Source: CALJEL01 sp041082235 (GTDB lineage: Bacteria > Nitrospirota > Thermodesulfovibrionia > Thermodesulfovibrionales > CALJEL01). From it: a stretch of DNA of 9,436 nucleotides. Numbering within the stretch: the stretch's first letter is position 1; each line of letters opens with the position of its first letter. The position numbers and the translations under genes were made by a program. The notes beneath the pieces are model-generated. The model saw only the letters and a list, made by a program, of their open reading frames with translations, was not told the DNA's origin and did not search any database. Location of the stretch: positions 1-9,436 of the forward strand of contig JBDOIG010000100.1 in NCBI GenBank assembly GCA_041082235.1, given 5' to 3'. Positions 1 through 6,218 of the stretch are shown here, in pieces.

Positions 1-1
1 G

Positions 2-157
2 GAATCAGGGAGGACCCAGATGGTTTATATTCCAAAGGAGATGGTAAAAGAGGTTCTTAGAAGGATAAACCTTTTTAAGAGGTATTGGGAATTAGGCATT
101 AAGCTATCAAGGCTCAATCTTGAAGAACTGAAGAAGGCAAAGGGTTCTGGGAGGTAA
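2..157 (+). CDS. C-terminal part of a small DUF6788-like protein (5' end outside window)
   Basis: An open frame enters from the left edge and ends at TAA 155-157, giving 51 visible codons. The visible protein contains SGRTQMVYIPKEMVKEV and then a charged, leucine-rich helix ending in LEELKKAKGSGR. The pattern of a short basic N-terminus, a 'Y(I/V)PKE.V.EV' strand-helix start and a final helix of alternating Leu and charged residues resembles the small DUF6788-type proteins. I recall these as often lying beside transposases, but that is from memory and the family call is tentative. The stop lies 8 bp before the transposase start, and its last codons supply the GGGAGG ribosome-binding sequence (149-154) for that gene, so the two are probably co-translated. 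An internal ATG at 20-22 could be a start but has no clear ribosome-binding site. The function is unknown. Confidence 0.55.
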   Translation, partial: ESGRTQMVYIPKEMVKEVLRRINLFKRYWELGIKLSRLNLEELKKAKGSGR

Positions 158-165
158 AAGAGGTT

Positions 166-1323
166 TTGATTCAATATGGGGAGATACTTGAGCTTTTAAG
201 GTTGAGGTTTAGTTTAAGGCTTAGTATTTTAAAGAATCTTGCTACTATAACCTATGCCTTTTTAAGGCTTTCAAGTGGAGGGAGGTCTGGAAATGGGAGG
301 CTTTCCCTGAGTGCTATAGCTCGGAGTCTTTATGCAGAGGGTTTACAGAAGAGCAGGTTTAAGAGGTTATCGAGGTTTCTGAGTAACAGGTTATTTACAC
401 CTGAGGTTATGATTCCAGATATTGTGAGATTTGTTTTTGGAGGGATGGGCGGTGAGATGTTTATTCCAGTGGTGGTTGATCAGACCACTATAGGAGGGGT
501 GCAGGTTTTAATGGCAGGGATATTATTCAGCGGTAGGGTATTACCGATAGGATTTAGCTGTTTTGTTTACGAGAAGATAAAGAGGAGTCAGAACATTCTT
601 GAGACGGGTTTTCTTGAATTGATAAGTGGGTCCTTTCCTTTGGGGAAGCTGCCTGTATTTATAATGGACAGGGGATATGGGAGGCTACAGTTGATAAATG
701 CCCTAAATATCATAGCTGTACCTTACATAATAAGGCTCAGGAGCAATGTAATAGTATGGTTAAAAGGTAAGGCCATAGCCTTAAGCAGATTAAGATACAA
801 AGAGGGCAGAGCGATTAGATATAGTAGGGTTTTATATAGGAAAGACAGGGCTGAGGTGGTTGATCTGATAATCTACAGGGGGAGGGGTTTTAAGGAAGTA
901 TGGTATTTGGTGGTGCCTTCCTGGTGGGATTTACCAGCAGATGAGGTAGTAGAATTATACAGGGAGAGGATGCAGATAGAGCAGGGTTTCAGGGACTGGA
1001 AGACCCATCTTGGTGTAAGGGGGCTTAAACTCAAGGTTAACAGGGATGAGAGGCTCAACAGGTTGCTGTTAAGTCTCTCAATAGCTTACATATTGTTATT
1101 ACTGCTTGGCATTAGCAGTTTTGCCTCAAAGGTAAGGAGGAGATTTGAAAGTCCAAGGAGAAAGCCAAGGCATGGGACAGTAAATACATTAAGTGTTTTT
1201 ACCTTAGCCATAGCGATGCTTTCAGCGATAGAGATTTTTGATGATGTGATAAAACAACTTACAGAGATAATCAATGCTTTAAAAGTTAAGTCAGCCCTAT
1301 CGTTGATAAGTGCGAAGGCTTAA
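166..1323 (+). CDS. IS4-type DDE transposase, apparently intact (385 aa)
   Basis: This is a cut-and-paste DDE transposase that would act on the ends of its own insertion sequence. The likely catalytic triad is D105 (in VVVDQTT), D168 (in IMDRGYG) and E272. E272 lies in YRERMQIEQGFRDWK (265-279), an exact match to the IS4-family Y-x2-R-x3-E-x6-K signature (Y265, R268, E272, K279). The basic N-terminal 80 residues (RFKRLSRFLSNRLF) fit a DNA-binding region. The reading frame has no internal stop or shift. No ATG occurs near the start; TTG at 166 with GGGAGG 11 nt upstream is the best candidate. It follows the DUF6788-like ORF at 8 bp. I found no terminal inverted repeats, so the left end of the element is probably outside the window. 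The IS4-type call is firm; I cannot name the subgroup. Confidence 0.88.
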   Translation: MIQYGEILELLRLRFSLRLSILKNLATITYAFLRLSSGGRSGNGRLSLSAIARSLYAEGLQKSRFKRLSRFLSNRLFTPEVMIPDIVRFVFGGMGGEMFIPVVVDQTTIGGVQVLMAGILFSGRVLPIGFSCFVYEKIKRSQNILETGFLELISGSFPLGKLPVFIMDRGYGRLQLINALNIIAVPYIIRLRSNVIVWLKGKAIALSRLRYKEGRAIRYSRVLYRKDRAEVVDLIIYRGRGFKEVWYLVVPSWWDLPADEVVELYRERMQIEQGFRDWKTHLGVRGLKLKVNRDERLNRLLLSLSIAYILLLLLGISSFASKVRRRFESPRRKPRHGTVNTLSVFTLAIAMLSAIEIFDDVIKQLTEIINALKVKSALSLISAKA

Positions 1324-1420
1324 GATAGGTTAAAGGCAAAGACAGGCTATAGGCATAGGCTGAAGGGAAGATACTCAAGTCTTAAGTTAATAGCTGCACT
1401 GAATAAATGATCCTGTCCAT

Positions 1421-1433
1421 AAGTTCCTAACTT
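1421..1433. repeat. Short inverted repeat, possibly near the IS right end
   Basis: The sequence AAGTT-CCT-AACTT has perfect 5-bp arms around a 3-nt loop, about 100 bp after the transposase stop. It could be a subterminal transposase site or chance; arms of 5 bp are weak evidence. Confidence 0.2.
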
Positions 1434-1577
1434 CTCGTATTTAAAAACCCTTGTCACGATAGATTGCTAATATTTTTATTTCACCTCAGACAGCTATCTT
1501 TCATAATCCACACTGAAATTTTACGATTTAAGAAAAGCGAACATAAAAGTGGGAGATGGCAAGATGGAAGGTTACAG

Positions 1578-1607
1578 TTGACACTGCCATAATTAAAATT
1601 TTATACT
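1578..1607 (+). promoter_or_regulatory. Sigma70-type promoter for rpmH-yidD-yidC
   Basis: A perfect TTGACA -35 (1578-1583) and a TATACT -10 (1602-1607, 5 of 6 to consensus) are separated by 18 bp. The expected start of transcription is about 1614, at or within a base of the rpmH ATG (1615). There is no Shine-Dalgarno between the -10 box and the ATG, so the transcript should be leaderless or nearly so. Confidence 0.75.
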
Positions 1608-1614
1608 GTAAAGT

Positions 1615-1758
1615 ATGGGTGGAGCATATACAACATATCATCCTCATAAGATTAAAAGAAAGAGGACACACGGTTTTCTCAAAAGGATGAGCACAAGGGG
1701 TGGAAGGCTTGTTCTGAAAAGGAGAAGGCAGAAGGGTCGTAAGAGGCTCACTGTTTAA
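1615..1758 (+). CDS. rpmH: 50S ribosomal protein L34
   Basis: The 47-residue, very basic protein carries the L34 signature: TYHPHKIKRKRTHGF near the start and GRKRLTV at the end. L34 is a small protein of the large ribosomal subunit that binds 23S rRNA. The usual family length is about 44 residues starting M-K-(R/Q)-T-(Y/F). Here the only in-frame ATG gives MGGAYTTYHPH, so the N-terminus is about three residues longer and lacks the usual Met-Lys. Its TAA overlaps the yidD start (TAATG), placing it first in an rpmH-yidD-yidC operon. rnpA, which normally follows rpmH, is absent. The gene is too short for many ORF callers, but identification by sequence is secure. Its promoter places the expected start of transcription at the ATG. 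Confidence 0.95.
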   Translation: MGGAYTTYHPHKIKRKRTHGFLKRMSTRGGRLVLKRRRQKGRKRLTV

Positions 1759-1988
1759 TGCCTCCTTTATTTTTAATGCTTAAAGAGCTTCTGATTTTAT
1801 TAATCAAACTTTATAAGATAATTCTTTCACCCCTCTGGCCTGGCAGTTGCAGATTCTATCCAAGTTGTTCAGATTACTCTATTGAGGCACTGAGAAGATA
1901 TGGTGTCCTGAAGGGTAGTTATCTTTCCTTTAAAAGGATTTTAAGGTGTAATCCCTTTAATCCTGGTGGATATGATCCGGTGAGGTAA
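1758..1988 (+). CDS. yidD: Membrane protein insertion efficiency factor YidD
   Basis: The 76-residue protein has the complete YidD pattern: a hydrophobic N-terminal amphipathic stretch (LLILLIKLYKIILSPL), the cysteine motif CRFYPSCSDYSIEAL (31-45, with C31 and C37), and RCNPFNPGGYDPV at the C-terminus (C64). YidD is a small inner-membrane-associated protein that helps YidC insert proteins, and it is normally encoded directly before yidC, as here (4-bp gap). The start ATG at 1758 overlaps the rpmH stop and has AAGAGG 11 nt upstream, which suggests translational coupling. An internal ATG at 1776 would give the more usual length of about 70 residues but has no ribosome-binding site. Residues before Met7 (MPPLFL) are not typical of the family. 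Confidence 0.95.
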   Translation: MPPLFLMLKELLILLIKLYKIILSPLWPGSCRFYPSCSDYSIEALRRYGVLKGSYLSFKRILRCNPFNPGGYDPVR

Positions 1989-1992
1989 TCAA

Positions 1993-3507
1993 ATGGAAAT
2001 GGAAAAGAGGGCATTAATAGCAGTAATAGTTTCAATCATTATACTTGTACTTTATCAGCAGTTCTTTATTAAACCTGTACCTCAAGGCCAAGTGCCTCAG
2101 ACGCCAGCTGAAAAAAAAGAGGCTCCTGTAAAGGAATTAGCCCAGGTCCAGCCCAGACCTTTGAGTCAGGGCCTGGCTCAGCCCGTCAAAGAGAAGTTTA
2201 TTTCAGTAGAGACCCCTCTTTTCAAGGCTACACTCAGTTCAAGATGTGCATCTTTCAGCTCCTTTGAATTAAAAAAGTACAAAGACAGAGAGAATGCTCC
2301 TGTAAATATCCTGAAGCATCCAGATGGTCTTGCCCTCTGTATAGGTGATGAGAAAGGCTTTTATCCTGATCAGCTTATCTTTTCAATAAATGGCAGGGAG
2401 CTTTCTCTTTCAGAAAATAATCCAGAGGGCTCAATTGTATTTGAATATTCATCTTCAGGTATTTCAATTAGAAGGACCTATACATTCAGATATGACCAGT
2501 ATCTTATTGATGTAAGGGATGAGGTATCAGGCCTGCCTTCTTACTGGATAACCCTTGGTGGAGATTTTGGAATATTTGAGGCTGATAAGTCCTTTCATAC
2601 AGGGCCTGTAATACTGAAAGACCTTGACAGAGTAGAATTCAAGGTAAAGGAACTCGATACACCGAAGATAATTGAAGGAAATATAAAATGGATAGCCCTG
2701 GAGGATAAGTATTTCTTTTCAGGACTTGTTCTTAATGATGCTAAAAAGGCAAAGGTCTGGAAAATAGATAAACCCATGATAGCCCTTGAGACTAAAGGGC
2801 CTGTAAGCGAGTATAAACTTTATGCAGGTCCAAAGGAGCATGATAAGCTAAAGGCTACAGGACTTGGCCTTGAGCATATTATTGATTTTGGATTCTTTTC
2901 AATTGTTGCAAGACCGATATTCTGGGTACTTAAGGCCCTTTACAAAGTAATAGGAAATTACGGCTGGGCGATAGTGATTCTCTCAATATTAATAAGGATT
3001 CCTTTTACTCCTCTCATTGCAAAGGGACAGAAGTCCATGAAAAAACTACAGGAACTTCAACCAAAACTGGAAGAGATCAGGAGAAAATACAAAGATGATC
3101 CAAAAAGACTCCAGATGGAGACGATGGAACTGTATAAAAAATATAAAGTAAATCCTTTTGGAGGCTGTCTGCCCATACTGATTCAGCTGCCAGTGTTTTT
3201 TGCCCTTTATAAAGTCCTGGCAATTGCCATTGAGCTGAGAGGCGCACCATTTATGCTCTGGATTAAAGACCTTTCACAGAAAGATCCCTATTTTGTCCTT
3301 CCTGTATTAATGGGTGCCACCATGATCATACAGCAGGTTTTAACTCCCTCAGGAGGAGATCCAAGACAGAAAAAACTCATGCTTTTTATGAGTGGAGCCT
3401 TTACCCTTCTGTTTCTATCCTTTCCATCAGGCCTTGTGCTTTACTGGCTTACAACTAATATCCTTGGCATAATCCATCAGATTTATCTTAACAAGCAGAC
3501 CTCTTAA
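1993..3507 (+). CDS. yidC: Membrane protein insertase YidC (Oxa1 family, 504 aa)
   Basis: YidC inserts and folds inner-membrane proteins, alone or with SecYEG. The layout is that of a Gram-negative-type YidC. An N-terminal transmembrane segment (about 7-26) is followed by a Pro/Gln/Lys-rich linker (27-66) and a large periplasmic beta domain (about 67-280). The conserved Oxa1 core (about 295-500) has R335 in SILIRIPFTPL, the groove arginine equivalent to R366 of E. coli. The core continues with the cytoplasmic coiled hairpin (KLQELQPKLEEIRRKYKDD), NPFGGCLPILIQLPVFFALY (387-406), and final membrane helices ending FPSGLVLYWLTTNILGIIHQ. The ATG at 1993 has GGTGAGG about 8 nt upstream. The last 20 bp overlap the convergent nucleotidyltransferase gene, so there is no space for a terminator. 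The genes that commonly follow (jag/khpB, mnmE) are not here. Confidence 0.97.
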   Translation: MEMEKRALIAVIVSIIILVLYQQFFIKPVPQGQVPQTPAEKKEAPVKELAQVQPRPLSQGLAQPVKEKFISVETPLFKATLSSRCASFSSFELKKYKDRENAPVNILKHPDGLALCIGDEKGFYPDQLIFSINGRELSLSENNPEGSIVFEYSSSGISIRRTYTFRYDQYLIDVRDEVSGLPSYWITLGGDFGIFEADKSFHTGPVILKDLDRVEFKVKELDTPKIIEGNIKWIALEDKYFFSGLVLNDAKKAKVWKIDKPMIALETKGPVSEYKLYAGPKEHDKLKATGLGLEHIIDFGFFSIVARPIFWVLKALYKVIGNYGWAIVILSILIRIPFTPLIAKGQKSMKKLQELQPKLEEIRRKYKDDPKRLQMETMELYKKYKVNPFGGCLPILIQLPVFFALYKVLAIAIELRGAPFMLWIKDLSQKDPYFVLPVLMGATMIIQQVLTPSGGDPRQKKLMLFMSGAFTLLFLSFPSGLVLYWLTTNILGIIHQIYLNKQTS

Positions 3508-6172
3508 CGAACTCTATCTCCTCTTCCTTTGTCTTTAATCTGCCCCTGAGCTTTTCATAGAGTATCTCACGAAATATCCTGGAATATCCTGGTCCTGGTT
3601 GTAAGCCCAGTCTGAGGAGGTCCTTACCTGTAAGGGCAGGCTTAACATTTCTGAGCTCTCCAAGATATTTTATACAGAGTCTTTTAATCTCCCGGTCTTC
3701 AGTAGCAGATATCAACAGGAGGATTGATTCCATTGAAAGGTCGTGCAGTAGATTGTAGAGCTCCACAGGGTCAAGATCTTGAGATTTAACTGATTGTAGC
3801 CTCCTTAGGGCCTCTTTTGCTGAATATATATCTTTTTGAACTTCTGATATATACCTCTTGTTGGGACAGATCTTCTCAAGGGCTCTTTCAAGCGCTTGCC
3901 TTGATAGATCATAAACTATAACCTCTATAGAAAGTTTATCTTTATAAATCTCTTCCTTAATATTGGACAGGGAAAACCATGCAAGGGTCTCTTCAAGATT
4001 CTTCAGTCTTTTCTTCACATCCTCATCAAATTTTAGAGAGGGATGGATCATTTTGAGAAGATCATACTGAGAAAGCCTTTCTACCGCCTTGAAAGGCGAG
4101 ACCTCTCTCAGGAGCAGGCTCAATTCTTCATGAAGTCTCTGGCTGGAGAGTCTTTCAAAGAGATTCATCTTTACTGCCTGCTTGATGAGATTTTCTGTAT
4201 GCCTGCTTATTTTGAAATCGAACCTCTCAGAAAATCTAATGGCCCTCAACGCACGGGTAGGATCTTCAACAAGGCTCATGCTGTGCAGTACCCTTATAGT
4301 TTTTTCTTTTAAGTCTTTCTGGCCACCAAAGAAATCTATGAGTGTACCAAATTCTCTTGAATTTAATTTTATGGCCAATGTGTTTATTGTAAAGTCCCTT
4401 CTATAAAGGTCTTTTTTTATTGATGAGGTTTCAACCTTTGGCAGGGCAGCCGGTGATTCATAATACTCTGTCCTTGCTGTAGCTATATCAATCAGAAGCG
4501 GCGTCCTCAAAAAATCATTAGATTTTTTGGGGTGCAAGGGTGGTTCAAAATTGCCGTCAATTATTATCTTTGCTGTCCTGAATCTTTCGTGGGTCTTTAC
4601 CCTCGCGGAAAGACCTTCTTCTTTCATCATCTCTGCAAGTTTTTTTGCAAATATTATCCCGTCGCCCTCAATAACTATATCTATATCAAGATTTTTTTCT
4701 CCTCTTAAGAGATCACGGACAGAGCCACCCACAAGATAGGCATTGTATCCAAGAGAATCAGCCACCTCTCCTGCCTTTTTTAGAAATTTAAAAATTTCAG
4801 GAGGAAAGTGCTCATGTAATCTTAGAGATAAATTCTTAATCCTTGGAATCATTGTTTCTGTGAAATTTTCTTTTTTAAGAAGTCCTTCATACATAGTTCT
4901 AAGGATATCTGTTCTTGTTATTGCACCAACCAGCCTGCCTTCTTTTATTACAGGCATGAATCTCTGATTCTGCTCGATCATGAGTCTTTCCACCTCTGTT
5001 ACTGGTGTTTCAGGACTCACAACTTCAGCATCCACAGTGGCAAATTCCATAACCCTGTGGAGTTTAAATCCGTGGAAGATAGCCTTTTCTACTGTTTCCC
5101 TTGAAATGAGGCCAAGAAATCTTCCATTCTTTATAACAGGAAGGACATTTACACCATATTTTGTTAGTTCCTTCTCAGCCTCTTTGAGGGTTGCTTCAGG
5201 CTCTATGGTTATAACATGGGGTGTCATGATATCCTTTGCATGTTTTTGAGGTTTCACTATCTCTTTAAGAACGATCATCAATTCAGATTCAAGTTCTTCC
5301 AGATGCCTGTCTTTAATAGTTACGGATGCTGCAGAGGGATGACCACCTCCTCCGAATCTAGAGAGCAATTCTGATACATCAAGTTCAGGCACACTACTTC
5401 TCGCTATGATGGCAACCTTCCCGGCTATATCAAGTAAGATAATCAGGGCATCTATATTTTCCATCTCCATTATCCTGTGGGCAAGGTGGGCAATCTCACC
5501 CGGGTATTCTTCCCTTTTTGCCTTACACATCTTGATCCTGATATTCCCTATTATTACATCCCTTGATTCATCTATAAGGTCAGTAAGTAGAGATAGTTCT
5601 TCTCTATTTATAAAGGGTTTCAGGAAACTTGAAATTATATTCAGGTTTGCACCTCTTTTTAGCAAATAAGCGACCGCAAGAAGATCCCTTTCTGTTGTTG
5701 ATGGAAAGGTGAGAGAGCCTGTTTCTTCATATATGCCAAGGCTTAAAATTGTTGCCTCAAGGGGGCTGATGGATATTTTTGCCTTCTGTAATAACTCTGT
5801 GAAGAGGGTTGCTGTTGCTCCCACATCTTCTATGTGTATTTCTATATCTGTTTTTGGAATCTTGGCAAGGAGATCGCCATTTCTGTGGTGGTCATATATA
5901 ATAATCTTTGCCCTTTTAATTAATTCCTTTAAGTCTCCCAGTCTTTCAGAGGAGGCAGAATCCACAATTATTATCTTTTCAATTTTTTCCCTGCTTATAT
6001 CCTTTATTTTTTTAGCCTCAGGAATAGGATTAAAGGTTTCAAGGAAATCCCTAACCCTTTTTTCCATTGAGCCAGGAATTACGATTATGCCTTCTGGATA
6101 GAGTTTTTTTGCAGCTATAAGACTTGCAATGGCATCGAAATCTGCGTTTATGTGGGTGGTTATAATGATCAT
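3488..6172 (-). CDS. DHH phosphoesterase / CBS pair / tRNA nucleotidyltransferase fusion (894 aa)
   Basis: Three units are fused. (1) DHH/DHHA1 phosphoesterase, about 1-305: THINADFDAIAS with H7, D11 and D13; D71; DHH 94-96; GGGGHPSAAS 274-283. All metal ligands appear present, as in NrnA/RecJ-type enzymes. (2) Two CBS motifs, about 312-368 and 375-430, which usually bind adenine nucleotides. (3) Class II tRNA nucleotidyltransferase/poly(A) polymerase, about 455-894: YLVGGSVRDLLRGEKNLDID with catalytic D496 and D498, RRDFTIN 591-597, EDPTRALRAIRF 636-647. The same architecture is known for the Aquifex aeolicus A-adding enzyme, so this could be an A-adding partner of a separate CC-adding enzyme, a full CCA enzyme, or a poly(A) polymerase. 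The sequence alone does not decide. It lies 46 bp after the GGDEF gene, probably co-transcribed, with no clear Shine-Dalgarno. An apparent insertion of about 18 residues (541-558) coincides with a DNA palindrome. Confidence 0.9.
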   Translation of the reverse strand: MIIITTHINADFDAIASLIAAKKLYPEGIIVIPGSMEKRVRDFLETFNPIPEAKKIKDISREKIEKIIIVDSASSERLGDLKELIKRAKIIIYDHHRNGDLLAKIPKTDIEIHIEDVGATATLFTELLQKAKISISPLEATILSLGIYEETGSLTFPSTTERDLLAVAYLLKRGANLNIISSFLKPFINREELSLLTDLIDESRDVIIGNIRIKMCKAKREEYPGEIAHLAHRIMEMENIDALIILLDIAGKVAIIARSSVPELDVSELLSRFGGGGHPSAASVTIKDRHLEELESELMIVLKEIVKPQKHAKDIMTPHVITIEPEATLKEAEKELTKYGVNVLPVIKNGRFLGLISRETVEKAIFHGFKLHRVMEFATVDAEVVSPETPVTEVERLMIEQNQRFMPVIKEGRLVGAITRTDILRTMYEGLLKKENFTETMIPRIKNLSLRLHEHFPPEIFKFLKKAGEVADSLGYNAYLVGGSVRDLLRGEKNLDIDIVIEGDGIIFAKKLAEMMKEEGLSARVKTHERFRTAKIIIDGNFEPPLHPKKSNDFLRTPLLIDIATARTEYYESPAALPKVETSSIKKDLYRRDFTINTLAIKLNSREFGTLIDFFGGQKDLKEKTIRVLHSMSLVEDPTRALRAIRFSERFDFKISRHTENLIKQAVKMNLFERLSSQRLHEELSLLLREVSPFKAVERLSQYDLLKMIHPSLKFDEDVKKRLKNLEETLAWFSLSNIKEEIYKDKLSIEVIVYDLSRQALERALEKICPNKRYISEVQKDIYSAKEALRRLQSVKSQDLDPVELYNLLHDLSMESILLLISATEDREIKRLCIKYLGELRNVKPALTGKDLLRLGLQPGPGYSRIFREILYEKLRGRLKTKEEEIEFVKRSAC
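4505..4532. repeat. 28-nt palindrome inside the nucleotidyltransferase coding sequence
   Basis: Arms CAAAAAATC (4508-4516) and GATTTTTTG (4521-4529) are perfectly complementary around an ATTA loop. They extend through a G-T pair to CC/GG for 12 bp in all. It is read in frame as HPKKSNDFLR on the minus strand. The surrounding residues, about 541-558, have no counterpart in the usual sequence between strand 'AKIIIDG' and 'IDIATARTEYY' of this family. The feature resembles the small palindromic elements that invade ORFs in some genomes. It is the only copy in this window. Confidence 0.5.
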
Positions 6173-6218
6173 GGAGTAATTAGTTAAGCGAAAGGGTTAT
6201 CATAAAAGCTATTTTTAA

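Larger units (their letters stand above)
1324..1614 (+). other. Intergenic region between transposase and rpmH, no gene seen
   Basis: These 291 bp hold no convincing ORF or RNA gene on either strand. Visible structure is limited: a tandem ATAGGC doublet (1349-1360), a small palindrome AAGTT-CCT-AACTT (1421-1433), an AT-rich patch (about 1465-1485), a DnaA-box-like TAATCCACA (one mismatch to TTATCCACA, about 1506-1514) and the rpmH promoter at the 3' end. The right boundary of the insertion sequence probably lies here but cannot be fixed from one copy. No strong hairpin plus T-run terminator follows the transposase. Confidence 0.6.

Noticed and set aside
1..1440. Terminal inverted repeats of the insertion sequence
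   Set aside because: Comparing the first bases of the window with 1324-1440 gave no matching inverted ends. The left end is probably outside the window, so the element boundaries were not called.
1440..1560. Possible replication origin next to rpmH
   Set aside because: Only one imperfect DnaA-box-like sequence (TAATCCACA) and a short AT-rich patch are present. There is no cluster of boxes and no dnaA or dnaN in the window.
4505..4532. Rho-independent terminator
   Set aside because: The hairpin stem is nearly all A-T with no separate T-run after a G-C stem, and it lies deep within an intact coding sequence.
5709..6101. 130-codon plus-strand ORF inside the DHH domain, and several similar shorter ones at 4043-5669
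   Set aside because: They are antisense to a well-supported gene, and their products are low-complexity, Ser/Ile/Phe-rich translations of the complementary strand with no recognisable domain or ribosome-binding site.
6173..6218. Separate promoter for the nucleotidyltransferase gene
   Set aside because: A TATGAT occurs about 26 nt before the ATG, but no -35 lies at the right distance, so co-transcription from the GGDEF gene is simpler.
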